Source: Pirellulaceae bacterium | GTDB lineage: Bacteria > Planctomycetota > Planctomycetia > Pirellulales > Pirellulaceae | DNA length: 64,000 nt | Direction of reading: 5' to 3' | NCBI GenBank assembly: GCA_018402565.1 | Contig: JAGYIQ010000004.1 | Span: forward strand, 620,001 to 684,000 | In this document: in pieces, positions 17,801-25,476 of the stretch | Position numbering within the stretch: position 1 is the stretch's first letter | How the letters are laid out: each line of letters begins with the position of its first letter | Notes under the pieces: generated by a model | What the model was told of the DNA's origin: nothing | Seen by the model: only the letters and a program-made list of their open reading frames with translations | Databases searched by the model: none | Position numbers and translations under genes: made by a program

Positions 17801-18771
17801 CCAAACACGATCCCCGTACCGGAGCCCTCGAATAAGGGACCGCTGACCTGGGCCGTCGGTGCGTGGGGCTGGGTGTCCCAGTGACTGCTCCAAGGATGGT
17901 TCCAACCGAAATGGGCACCGTAAAACGGCATGATCACTCGGTCGCCGCCCACTTGATCGTTGTCGGTACCCAACCAGTTGAACCCGGCATCCAGGGCGAT
18001 ATCCCAAGGATTACGAAAACCGCGTGCCACGATTTCCAAGTTGTGCCCTCCCTCGTCGCAGCGCAGCATCCCGCCATGCAGCCCCCAGTCATCGTCGGGG
18101 TCTTGGTAGGTTCGTTGGTAGGAGTCTCGGGTGAAGACCTGTGGCGGTGGGAAGTCGGGCACATTGTCGGGCGCGGTCACTCCCCACAAATCGCGAAACG
18201 GCTTGGGTGCGTAGCGCCCCGGTTCACTCAGGCCCTTGGAGTTGCCTTTGCTCATGTACAGTTTGCCATCGGGAGCCCACGTCAGCCCATGCAGGCCATG
18301 CTCCAAGTTGCCCAAGTCCGTGTAGACTCGCACGTACTCGTCGGCTTGATCATCGCCATCCAAATCGCGGACGATGGTCAGATCGGGCGCGTTGGCAACC
18401 CAGAGATCATTGCCACGCCAAGCCATGGCCTGGATCGTATTGAATCCGGCGGCGAAGACCTTCGTTGTATCGGCCTGGCCATCGCCATTGGTGTCCAGGA
18501 ACAGGACCACGCTGTCGCCCGGTGTCTCCGGAGTCGGGCTGCGATACTGGGGACCCATGCCGACAAACAAACGGCCGCGGCGGTCAAACGCCAGCGAGCA
18601 GGGCTGGCGGACCAGTGGTTCGCGAGCGAACTCGATCACTTCAAAACCGTCCGGCACTTGTGGGAGTGCTGCCCCATCGGCGGACTTGTCAGAAAACGAC
18701 TGGGCCCAACAGGGCGCGCTCACCAGCGACAGAAGGCAGCAGCTGATCCGCAGCATCAACACGCGAAGCAT
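14866..18771 (-). CDS. PVC-type haem-binding protein with HEAT repeats and DUF6807
   Basis: A 1301-residue secreted multidomain protein. Order: signal peptide (1-23); sorbosone-dehydrogenase-like propeller (about 30-430; EVIEFAREPLVRQPCSLAFD, AWRGNDLWVANAPDL, WDIALDAGFNWLGTDND); HEAT-like helical repeats (about 440-690); a beta domain (about 700-850); a cytochrome c domain with one C-A-K-C-H haem site (about 880-1000), ending PSSAEVLSAQQVADLAAYLLSLP; and a C-terminal DUF6807/PmoA-like domain (about 1010-1301; HPGLWLGFGDLNG, VFVANPFGRQ). The propeller/HEAT/haem set is the planctomycete and verrucomicrobial PVC-type dehydrogenase-like family. The C-terminal domain is an addition. It heads the minus-strand sialic acid cluster. 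Sugar oxidation in the periplasm is a reasonable guess but no substrate is known. Confidence 0.88.
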   Translation of the reverse strand: MLRVLMLRISCCLLSLVSAPCWAQSFSDKSADGAALPQVPDGFEVIEFAREPLVRQPCSLAFDRRGRLFVGMGPQYRSPTPETPGDSVVLFLDTNGDGQADTTKVFAAGFNTIQAMAWRGNDLWVANAPDLTIVRDLDGDDQADEYVRVYTDLGNLEHGLHGLTWAPDGKLYMSKGNSKGLSEPGRYAPKPFRDLWGVTAPDNVPDFPPPQVFTRDSYQRTYQDPDDDWGLHGGMLRCDEGGHNLEIVARGFRNPWDIALDAGFNWLGTDNDQVGGDRVIMPFYGAHFGWNHPWSSHWDTQPHAPTAQVSGPLFEGSGTGIVFGDSPQFPAEYRQVFFINDWLRKTTFVWRPQWDGALLKPQGGDWEPFIVGGPSLFRPTDMEFGPDGALWILGWGSGYGAEWQDGELTNEGRIFRVRWKEAAPAEPLKVDKPLDQFSVAELLTEFASPLPVRQIDAQVELVRRGTRVQEELLGKLRSAQLPELIETWTAWTLGRILTTAGDSSVTAADRFFQSIATEAIPGSLNLQIQSIRILATRINSSSPAESIDADLVELIAAVYRTAIQHPEPRVRMATVQAIHQSHLERLLPDLLELLEAESDAVIKYAAWQALRSVTSNADLRAFLLEPRAGVRRAALLALLETHALELSQVEALAGSDPDAEVRAIAQLWIDKASRGVQQIVKGKPLQAAGDPTTRGSATSRVAAIRNVKSRGSAGYRCVPAGMVVGHPIYSDRPYRLQDFSAELVGYDLVQTANNDDGSTGKKFLSFEAIVPVRVLVGLDHRHPQPPKWLRRRFSPTDLTAVTDEGVTLMFYERTFPSGVVEMGGNTEDGQAGGKGNYIVAVTAVPPSLHGQVTSTEQSLELLSEGDPERGRVLFHHAGGAGCAKCHSLTDSVNGFGPNLAGLAARANARHIVQSIVEPSAVITEGFNQLNVLTDTGQVFSGVLLEESGLTLSLGLSTGERVDIPKSMIEERSSNPTSAMPSSAEVLSAQQVADLAAYLLSLPKTATSVGKVSADPAGFSVEPRDDRLLLALGGQNVGEFVFADPEILRPYFSNLRLLSGLQLTRQHPPVAGVDATDHQTMHPGLWLGFGDLNGQDFWRNKATIAHQRFVAEPRLEGERLLFATECQLITPAGETLGRLSNHYTLIPRPSGWLLIWAATFHADQQAIVFGDQEEMGLGVRVATALTEKSGGRLLNSGGLQTAAQTWGQSARWCDYSGVGPGTGGILLMADPQNFRQSWWHNRDYGVFVANPFGRQAMQQGPPSAVTVARGEELTLTFGALFHDDQAFDAEAEFQAFAQATLK

Positions 18772-19089
18772 TTCTTCCCCGTAACTCGAAACAGGCAGAC
18801 GATTTGCCCCTCCAACCCCCTCAGTCTAACAGGTAGCCTCCGGGAGTAAATCGACAAAACGCGGACGCTCGTTGGCAAATTGACTACCGATTGCAAGTTC
18901 CGCATTGTCCCGTAGCCGACTAACCGCAGCCGGGCGAGGGGATTAGAATGTACCGCGAGCCCTGAATCGTGACGGATGGATTTCCCGTCGGTCGCGGCCT
19001 TTCCCGCCCGGGAATGGGGCGGGCTGAGGAACAATCAACCCGCCAAATGGTGGCTGGGGACCGGACCTTTTTCCTGTTGGAGTTATCGG
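18772..19089. other. divergent intergenic region with candidate promoter
   Basis: About 318 bases separate the divergent PVC haem gene and the TlpA-like gene. TTGACT (18880-18885), 17 bases, then CATTGT (18903-18908) is a plausible plus-strand promoter for the thioredoxin gene, leaving a leader of roughly 175 nt. No convincing minus-strand promoter or operator was found. Confidence 0.4.
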
Positions 19090-20301
19090 ATGTTGCAGAA
19101 TGTTTTGACGCGGAGCCTGGTTGCGTTGCCGCTGTGTATGGCGGTGTCGTTCGGAGCCAACGCTCGCTCGGCCGCGGATGAAGTCCCCTCCGAGTTCGTC
19201 GGGTCGGGGCTGACTCGGATGTCGGGCGGTTATAGCCCGATCCGGTCCGAGATGGACCTGTCGGCTGAGGTGGCCAAGACGCCCCCGGCCGATCTGAAGA
19301 ACCCCAAGTACGGACAGGTCGAATTCGGTGGGAATAGCTGGAAGTACATTCTGGATGAACCGGAAGGCGAGCCTGCCCGATTGTTCGTCGATGCCAACGG
19401 CGACGGGGATTTCACCAACGATCCAGCCGTCGAGTGGACCGGGACCAAACAGGGCGAGTTCACGATGTACCGCGGTAGCTTCGACATCGAAATGACGCCG
19501 GGCCAAATGGCTCGCGTGGAAGCCTATCGCTTCGACCCCACTGACGAACGTCGTGCGGTTCTGAAGAACACGCTGCTGTACTACGGCGACTTCGGTTACA
19601 AGTACACGCTGACCATGGATGGCAAGTCCTTCGAGACGGTCTTGGCGGGTGCCCCTTCGGCGACTACGGTCATTTGGATTGATCGCGATGGCAACGGGCA
19701 ACGCAGCAACAACTACGAAATCGCTCGGGTCGGCACGCCGTTTAACTTCACCGGTACGACCTACGAACTGAGTGTCGCGGATGGGAAGCTGTTCTTGACG
19801 ACCGCCAGCGAGTCGCTGGCCCAAGCCCCGATGCCACCGGACTTGACCTTGGGCAAGACGGCCCTGAGCTTCACGGCCACCACCTTGGATGGCACCGAGA
19901 TCACCTTCCCCGGTACCTACGCCGGCAAGATCGTGATGCTGGATTTCTGGGCGACTTGGTGCGGACCCTGCATCGCGGAACTGCCCAACATGCGACAGGC
20001 CTACGCGGACTGGCACGATCAAGGCTTCGAGATCGTGGGCATCAGCTTTGACCAAGAGGACATGGAAGAAAAACTCCAGGAATTCATGGAAAAAGAATCC
20101 ATGCCATGGCCCCAGATCTACGAAGGCAAGGGCTGGAACACGACCCTGGGCAAGATGCACGACGTCAGCGGCATCCCCTTCGTGTTGTTGGTCGATGGCG
20201 ACACCGGCGCGATCCTGGGCACCTCCCGCCAATTGCGTGGGCCAGGCTTGAGCGAGTACATCGGCAAGGCGTTGGAAGCCAAGAAGGGCAACCAACCGTA
20301 A
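19090..20301 (+). CDS. secreted TlpA-like thioredoxin-fold protein
   Basis: A 403-residue exported protein. Signal peptide at 1-28. The N-terminal domain (about 30-245) is a beta-rich region with two calcium-loop-like segments (DANGDGDFTNDP at about 101-112 and DRDGNGQRSNN at about 198-208). The C-terminal domain (about 250-395) is a TlpA/ResA-type thioredoxin with the redox motif W-C-G-P-C at about residues 290-294 and the cis-Pro segment SGIPFVLLVD. It probably reduces or rearranges disulfides in exported proteins, possibly for cytochrome c maturation. Start: the ATG at 19090 has GGAG about 8 bases upstream. It is monocistronic, closed by a strong terminator 35 bases downstream. Confidence 0.92.
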   Translation: MLQNVLTRSLVALPLCMAVSFGANARSAADEVPSEFVGSGLTRMSGGYSPIRSEMDLSAEVAKTPPADLKNPKYGQVEFGGNSWKYILDEPEGEPARLFVDANGDGDFTNDPAVEWTGTKQGEFTMYRGSFDIEMTPGQMARVEAYRFDPTDERRAVLKNTLLYYGDFGYKYTLTMDGKSFETVLAGAPSATTVIWIDRDGNGQRSNNYEIARVGTPFNFTGTTYELSVADGKLFLTTASESLAQAPMPPDLTLGKTALSFTATTLDGTEITFPGTYAGKIVMLDFWATWCGPCIAELPNMRQAYADWHDQGFEIVGISFDQEDMEEKLQEFMEKESMPWPQIYEGKGWNTTLGKMHDVSGIPFVLLVDGDTGAILGTSRQLRGPGLSEYIGKALEAKKGNQP

Positions 20302-20335
20302 ACCCTCTTTCGAGGAAAGTGTTGATAGCACCAAG

Positions 20336-20368
20336 ACACCGTCGCGAGATTCGCGGCGGTGTTTTTTT
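20336..20368 (+). terminator. intrinsic terminator of the TlpA-like gene
   Basis: ACACCGTCGCGA (20336-20347), loop GAT, then TCGCGGCGGTGT (20351-20362) forms a 12-bp stem with one G-T pair, followed by seven T (20362-20368). Confidence 0.92.
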
Positions 20369-20630
20369 GTCGCGGCATGCGTAGCGGAATGCGTCAAGCA
20401 TTTCGTGCCCCTAGAACAAACGTCGCGGCGCGTAGCGGAATGCGTCAAGTATTTCGTGCCCCTAGAACAAACGTCGCGGCATGCGTAGCGGAATGCGTCA
20501 AGGGCTTGTTGATTTTTCCAGACTTACACGCGAAATCGCCGCCTGATTCAATGAAATCGGGCAAAAACATGACGTTTCCGCCTCAATCGAAATGCTTGAC
20601 GCATTCCGGTACGGAAAAATCAACAAGCCG
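20369..20630. repeat. direct repeats with mirrored inverted copy
   Basis: Two nearly identical units (20369-20421, 53 bp; 20422-20472, 51 bp) and the start of a third (from 20473) repeat in tandem, each starting GTCGCGGC and containing GCGTAGCGGAATGCGTCAAG. Downstream the same material returns inverted. 20385-20405 is perfectly complementary to 20588-20608 (21 bp). 20503-20519 is perfectly complementary to 20613-20629 (17 bp). The RNA would fold into a long hairpin. No protein is apparent in the 390-base gap between the TlpA-like and GntR genes. Confidence 0.8.
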
Positions 20631-20691
20631 TGATTGCATTCCGCGACGAGAGGGCAAACCATCCGTTGTCTTCCGCGCGGAGCGATGATTT

Positions 20692-21612
20692 TTATTGGAT
20701 TGAAAGGGGTTCTTCTGGGCTGCGCACTTGACGCAACAGGGCTTGTACCACGGGGCGCTGCGCACGGATGTGGTCGGCCAGCGCGATTCGTGCCGAGTGC
20801 CAGTCCTGGTCCAGCAACGCGGTGAGGATCTGTCGGTGCTGTTGGGCCATGGCGTCGCGCCAGCCTGTCTCGACCGCCGCCATCTGGAACAGTTGAGCGT
20901 AGTAGTTCGAGTGGCGATGGAAAAAATCCGCGATGTAACGATTGCCGGCCTGTTGAACCAGGTAACCGTGGATCTCGTTGTTGAGTGGGGCGGGGGCTGT
21001 GGGTGTGGGCGAGGGGAGTTCGGTGGTCGGGTTACCCTCCAACATTTCGTGGAGACGGGTGGAATCCAGGCGACCTTGGGCTAGGTCCAGGGCGGCGAGC
21101 TCCAGTACCTCGCGGATTTCAAGGTACTGCAACATATCGCTGGCGTCGAACGGCCGGACCTGCCAGCCGCGGCGGGGGACATGCACCACGAGGCCCTGGC
21201 CGGCCAGTTCGCTGAAGAGCAAGCGGAGCCCGCCGCGGCCGACTCCGAGTCGCTCGCTCCAGACGTTCTCGCGCAGAAAATTGGCCTGACCCTGGAGGCT
21301 GAGGCGGACGACCTCCTGCACCATTTGATCGCGGATCGACTGCCGCGACGCCTCCTGCCCGCTGGTGGCGTGGTGGGTAGCCAGGTCGTTGGGAGGGGGT
21401 GGTTGGGTCCGGGCCAGGCGTCCGTTGGGGCGTTTCTCCAGCAAACCGCGGCCGATCAGCGTCTCCAGGGCTTGGTTGACTGGTGTGCGACTGCTGCCGT
21501 AGTGCCGAGCCAGTTCGAGGGAGTTGAGTCGGAAGGGCAGGGGGGCGGGGCTTGCCAGACGCGTCGCCAAATCTTGGGCGATCCAGTCGCTAAGTCGTTG
21601 CGAGGGGTTCAT
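20692..21612 (-). CDS. GntR-family regulator with two winged-helix domains
   Basis: A 306-residue regulator. Residues 1-70 form a GntR winged helix (LNSLELARHYGSSRTPVNQALETLIGRGLL). Residues 87-160 form a second winged-helix-like segment (LRENVWSERLGVGRGGLRLLFSELAGQGLV, then RRGWQVRPFDASDMLQYLEIREVLELAALDLA). The C-terminal helical part (about 165-300) is an FCD-type effector domain. Two successive DNA-binding segments in one FadR-type regulator are unusual. It is divergent from the hydroxyproline operon and likely represses it at the palindrome at 21727-21736, with a hydroxyproline-pathway metabolite as inducer (inference). Start at ATG 21612; the 3' end lies beyond the repeat block. Confidence 0.88.
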   Translation of the reverse strand: MNPSQRLSDWIAQDLATRLASPAPLPFRLNSLELARHYGSSRTPVNQALETLIGRGLLEKRPNGRLARTQPPPPNDLATHHATSGQEASRQSIRDQMVQEVVRLSLQGQANFLRENVWSERLGVGRGGLRLLFSELAGQGLVVHVPRRGWQVRPFDASDMLQYLEIREVLELAALDLAQGRLDSTRLHEMLEGNPTTELPSPTPTAPAPLNNEIHGYLVQQAGNRYIADFFHRHSNYYAQLFQMAAVETGWRDAMAQQHRQILTALLDQDWHSARIALADHIRAQRPVVQALLRQVRSPEEPLSIQ

Positions 21613-21692
21613 GGGGCGGCCAGTTCATCTTGTTTAATAACGTTACAATCAACGCAGTTCGGGGGGCTGGGCGGAGCTCCCCCCGCGCCCCA

Positions 21693-21720
21693 TTGACACC
21701 GGCACCCCGCCAGGTACATT
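21693..21720 (+). promoter_or_regulatory. promoter of the hydroxyproline operon
   Basis: TTGACA (21693-21698), 16 bases, TACATT (21715-21720). Transcription would begin near 21727, 38 bases before the first start codon. Confidence 0.65.
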
Positions 21721-21726
21721 TGTCTA

Positions 21727-21736
21727 TTGTTAACAA
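21727..21736. promoter_or_regulatory. candidate GntR operator
   Basis: A perfect 10-bp palindrome, TTGTTAACAA, lies right at the predicted transcription start. A half match (TATTGTTAA) recurs at about 22858, just before the aldehyde dehydrogenase gene. Repressor binding here would block the promoter; this is inference. Confidence 0.45.
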
Positions 21737-21764
21737 AAAACACTTCCTTGTCGAGGAGCCAACC

Positions 21765-22736
21765 ATGACAATCCACTCGCAGACACACCAATCCCAGTCA
21801 AACCAAGCCCTGGCGAACCAATCGCAAAATGCGGGCAGTACCCGGGTCAAGTGGCAGGGGGTTTTCCCTGCGGCGACCACCCAGTTCAACTCGGATTATT
21901 CGGTCAACCTCCCGGGCACGCTGGAGCACGTCGAGGCGATGATCGGGGCGGGTATCCACGGCTTGGTGATGTTGGGGACCGTCGGCGAGAACTGCTCGTT
22001 GGAGTACGCCGAGAAGCTGGAGGTGCTCAAGGCGACTGTCGATCATGTCGCGGGTCGGATTCCGGTGCTGAGCGGTGTGGCGGAGTACACAACGGCCTTG
22101 GCTTGTCGCTATGCTGCGGACGCTCAGAAGGCTGGCGCCGACGGCTTGATGGTGCTGCCGGCCATGGTCTACCGTTCGGACTCTCGCGAGACGGCCGCTC
22201 ATTTCCGCGGCGTGGCCCAGGCCAGCGACCTGCCGATCATGATCTACAACAACCCCGTGTCCTATAAAGTGGACATCAAGCCGGAAGAGTTCGTGGAATT
22301 GGCGGATGAGCCCAAGTTTGTGGCGATCAAAGAGTCGTCCGAGGATGTGCGTCGCATCACCGACCTGATCAACCTCTGCGGCGATCGTTATATTCTGTTC
22401 TGTGGCGTCGACGACATTGTGCTGGAGAGTCTGATGGTCGGTGCCACGGGCTGGATTTCGGGTTTGGTCAACGCCTTCCCGGCGGAGAATCGACTGCTGT
22501 GGGACTTGGTTCAGGCGGGCGATTGGAAGCGGGCGGTCGAGGTCTACCGATGGTACATGCCGCTGTTGCACTTGGACACCGACGTCAAGTTGGTCCAGTA
22601 CATCAAGTTGGCCAATGCCGAATGCGGTTACGGCACCGAGTTGACTCGGCCGCCGCGACTGCCGCTGGTGGGCACCGAGCGAGATCGCGTGCTGGGCATC
22701 ATCCGCCGCGGCATCAAGCATCGCCCGCAGGCCTAA
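21765..22736 (+). CDS. 1-pyrroline-4-hydroxy-2-carboxylate deaminase (DapA family)
   Basis: A 323-residue class I aldolase-fold enzyme. GTVGENCSL (about 71-79), catalytic Tyr in MIYNNPVSYKVD (about 159-170), and Schiff-base Lys in FVAIKESSEDVRR (about residue 189) are visible. The DapA family covers many substrates. The choice of Pyr4H2C deaminase (LhpC-type: pyrroline-4-hydroxy-2-carboxylate to 2-oxoglutarate semialdehyde plus ammonia) rests on the three neighbours, which supply every other step of trans-4-hydroxy-L-proline breakdown. The start at 21765 has GAGGAG at 21753-21758. The first 25 residues are a Gln/Ser-rich leader not found in typical members. It is the first gene of the operon. 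Confidence 0.85.
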   Translation: MTIHSQTHQSQSNQALANQSQNAGSTRVKWQGVFPAATTQFNSDYSVNLPGTLEHVEAMIGAGIHGLVMLGTVGENCSLEYAEKLEVLKATVDHVAGRIPVLSGVAEYTTALACRYAADAQKAGADGLMVLPAMVYRSDSRETAAHFRGVAQASDLPIMIYNNPVSYKVDIKPEEFVELADEPKFVAIKESSEDVRRITDLINLCGDRYILFCGVDDIVLESLMVGATGWISGLVNAFPAENRLLWDLVQAGDWKRAVEVYRWYMPLLHLDTDVKLVQYIKLANAECGYGTELTRPPRLPLVGTERDRVLGIIRRGIKHRPQA

Positions 22737-22877
22737 GCCACAGTGCTCAGCACCCGGTTGTTGCGGGAATTGGACGCTGACCGGTTCCGGCTCATTCGGT
22801 AACGGGTTTGCGGACGAGTCCCCAGGTCCAAGCGTGCATTGATCTGAGATAGCGTTTATTGTTAAGGGATAACTACA

Positions 22878-24449
22878 GTGAGTGAGATGGCAAAGGTTTG
22901 GTTGGATGGCTTGTGGACCGAGTCGCATGGCAGCGAGTCGTTTGTGGCCATCAATCCAACGACCGGTGCGACCTTGGCGGGTCGATATCCGGTCAGCGAT
23001 TGGGTGGACTGCGAGCGAGCGTTGGCGGCGGCGGACGCGGCCTTCCAGGCGCTAGTCGATGTGCCACGCGAACGCCTGGCCCTGTTTCTCGAAGGCTACG
23101 CGGCGGCCATCGAAGCGGACGCCGAGGCCTTGGCGGCACTGGCGTCCAGCGAGACGGGCTTGCCGGTGGCGCCGCGACTCAAAGACGTCGAGATCCCGCG
23201 GACAGTCGGCCAACTGCGGCAAGCCGCGGCGGCTTGCCGTACGGGTTCCTGGGCCCTGCCGACCATCGACACCGCGGCGGGGATCCGTTCGGTGCATGCG
23301 GCCATCGGCCCAGTGCTAGCCATTGGACCGAACAACTTTCCTTTTGCATTTAACGGCATCTGCGGTGGTGACTTTGCCGCGGCCATCGCGGCGGGCAACC
23401 CGGTGATCGCCAAAGGCCATCCGTCACATCCGGGCACGACGGCTCGCTTGGCCCAGTGGGCGGCGCAAGCCTTGACGGCCGCCGAGTTGCCCTCGGCCAC
23501 GGTTCAATTGATTTATCGCATGTCCAGTGCCTATGGGCTGAAGATGATGAGCGACCCGCGGTTGGCAGCCGTCGGATTTACTGGCAGCAAGTCGGCAGGA
23601 CTGAAGATCAAGCAGACCTGCGACCAGTACGGCAAGCCGGCTTATTTGGAGATGTCCAGCATCAATCCGGTGGTCATCCTGCCGGGGGCCTTGGCCCAGC
23701 GTGGCGCCGAGTTGGTCGCGGAGTTTTCGGGCAGTTGCCTGATGGCTGCGGGCCAGTTCTGCACCAACCCGGGTTTGGTCATCTTGGTCGGCGGGGCAGA
23801 TGCCGAGGCGTTTGTAGCGGGCGTGCAAGCCAAGTTCGCCGAGGCGCCCGCGGGAACATTGCTCTCGCCCCAAGTCCAACAATCCGTATTGGCCGGGATT
23901 GGCCAGGTCCATGCCGCTGGTGCGGAACTGCTGGTCGGTGGTCGGTCGATCGAGGAAGGCGGCCGCGTCGCGGTGCAGAACACCTTGCTCCGAGTCACTG
24001 GCGACAAGTTTTTGGAGAACCCCGAGGCGTTTCAAACGGAGATGTTCGGCCCGGCATCACTGTTGGTCTTGGCCCAGGACGTCGAGCAGGCTCGGCAGAT
24101 CTTGCAACACTTGGAGGGCAATCTCACGGGCGGGATCTACTCCAGTACCGATGGCAGTGATGAAGCCGCCTACGCGCGTCTGACGCCCGTCCTGCGACAA
24201 CGCGTCGGTCGGCTTTTGAACGATAAGATGCCAACCGGCGTGGCGGTCTCGGCGGCCATGAATCACGGCGGGCCTTTCCCCGCCACGGGCCATGCCGGCT
24301 TCACCGCGGTGGGCATCCCGGCTTCGCTGCGACGGTTCAGCGCTTTGCATTGTTATGACAACGTACGGCCCGAGCGTCTGCCGGCCCTACTGCAGGACGG
24401 CAACCCCAGCGGCGCGTGGCGATGGGTCGATGGCCAATGGAAGGTGTAA
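22878..24449 (+). CDS. 2-oxoglutarate-semialdehyde dehydrogenase
   Basis: A 523-residue NAD(P)-dependent aldehyde dehydrogenase converting 2-oxoglutarate semialdehyde (2,5-dioxovalerate) to 2-oxoglutarate, the last step of hydroxyproline breakdown. The catalytic Cys lies in GQFCTNPG (about residue 295) and the general-base Glu in YLEMSS (about 258). GQFCTNPG in place of the usual GQxCxA is typical of the long KGSADH branch. FGPASLLVLAQD and PSAFNG-like cofactor regions are in place. Translation starts at GTG 22878 or ATG 22887. A 141-base gap separates it from the deaminase, with a partial copy of the candidate operator. Its stop lies one base before the epimerase start. Confidence 0.9.
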   Translation: MSEMAKVWLDGLWTESHGSESFVAINPTTGATLAGRYPVSDWVDCERALAAADAAFQALVDVPRERLALFLEGYAAAIEADAEALAALASSETGLPVAPRLKDVEIPRTVGQLRQAAAACRTGSWALPTIDTAAGIRSVHAAIGPVLAIGPNNFPFAFNGICGGDFAAAIAAGNPVIAKGHPSHPGTTARLAQWAAQALTAAELPSATVQLIYRMSSAYGLKMMSDPRLAAVGFTGSKSAGLKIKQTCDQYGKPAYLEMSSINPVVILPGALAQRGAELVAEFSGSCLMAAGQFCTNPGLVILVGGADAEAFVAGVQAKFAEAPAGTLLSPQVQQSVLAGIGQVHAAGAELLVGGRSIEEGGRVAVQNTLLRVTGDKFLENPEAFQTEMFGPASLLVLAQDVEQARQILQHLEGNLTGGIYSSTDGSDEAAYARLTPVLRQRVGRLLNDKMPTGVAVSAAMNHGGPFPATGHAGFTAVGIPASLRRFSALHCYDNVRPERLPALLQDGNPSGAWRWVDGQWKV

Positions 24450-24450
24450 C

Positions 24451-25476
24451 ATGCTGGAACGCTTGCGTGTGATCGATTCGCATACCGGTGGCGAGCCGAC
24501 GCGGTTGGTGATCGACGGAGGACCAGACTTCCAGCGTTTGCTGACCGAGGGCTACGTGGGGCCAGCGGACGACATCGCCCAGCGGTTGCGACACGTGGTC
24601 CGGGCCCTGGAGCGCGACCACGAGGACCTGCGCCGCGGGATCATCTGCGAGCCACGTTCCAGCGAGCACTGGGTGGGGGCTTGGCTATTGCCTCCCGTCG
24701 ATCCCGCCAATCTGTGCGGCGTGATCTTTTTCAACAACGTCGGCTACTTGGGCATGTGCGGCCACGGGACGCTTGGGCTAATGGCCAGTCTGGCGTATTT
24801 GGGCCGAGCCAACGTGGGCACTTATGGGATCGAGACACCCGTGGGCGTGGTCCAAGCCGAGCTGCGCGACGCTCATCACACGACCATCGGCAATGTCCCC
24901 AGCTTCCTTTACCGCAGCGATGTCTCCGTGCCGCTGGTCGATCGAGCGTCCGTGGTCGGCGACTTGGCCTGGGGCGGGAACTGGTTCTTCTTGGCTCAGG
25001 CCCCGGCCGAGGCGGGGCCGCTGACCTTGGCGAACCTGCCCGGCCTGCTGCGGCTGACCTTGGAGCTGCAAGCCAGCATGGAAGCACACGGCATTACGGG
25101 TCCGCAAGGCGAGCGGATCGACCACGTCGAGTTGTTTGCGGCGGGAGAACCGGGAGCGGACAGCCGGAACTTTGTGCTCTGCCCGGGCGGTGCCTACGAC
25201 CGTTCACCGTGCGGGACCGGCACCAGTGCCAAGGTCGCTTGCCTGGCGGCCCACGGGAAACTGGCGTCGGGCCAGACCTGGGTCCAGGAGAGCATCACGG
25301 GCAGCCGCTTCACGGCCAGTTATCAGCCGCTGACGGCTGCGGAGAAAGCTCCAGCCGGGTGTCCGGTCGGAATGCTGGCAGTGCGACCATCGATCACAGG
25401 TGCGGCGCATGTTTGTGGCGATACCACTTTAATTTTTGATCCCCAAGATCCTTTTCGCGCGGGAATCCCGGCATGA
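24451..25476 (+). CDS. 4-hydroxyproline 2-epimerase (proline racemase family)
   Basis: A 341-residue cofactor-independent epimerase that inverts the alpha carbon of trans-4-hydroxy-L-proline to give cis-4-hydroxy-D-proline. Both catalytic Cys are present: MCGHGTLG (Cys about 103) and SPCGTGTSAK (Cys about 254). The second Cys argues against the related trans-3-hydroxyproline dehydratases, which have Thr there. DSHTGGEPTR at the start is the family opening. The start at ATG 24451 is fixed by the neighbour's stop (24449). The last four bases (ATGA, 25473-25476) overlap the next gene's start, which shows translational coupling. Confidence 0.92.
   Translation: MLERLRVIDSHTGGEPTRLVIDGGPDFQRLLTEGYVGPADDIAQRLRHVVRALERDHEDLRRGIICEPRSSEHWVGAWLLPPVDPANLCGVIFFNNVGYLGMCGHGTLGLMASLAYLGRANVGTYGIETPVGVVQAELRDAHHTTIGNVPSFLYRSDVSVPLVDRASVVGDLAWGGNWFFLAQAPAEAGPLTLANLPGLLRLTLELQASMEAHGITGPQGERIDHVELFAAGEPGADSRNFVLCPGGAYDRSPCGTGTSAKVACLAAHGKLASGQTWVQESITGSRFTASYQPLTAAEKAPAGCPVGMLAVRPSITGAAHVCGDTTLIFDPQDPFRAGIPA

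Noticed and set aside
18943..20448. 501-codon minus-strand frame over the TlpA-like gene
   Set aside because: Antisense to a gene with a WCGPC motif, and it crosses a strong terminator hairpin.
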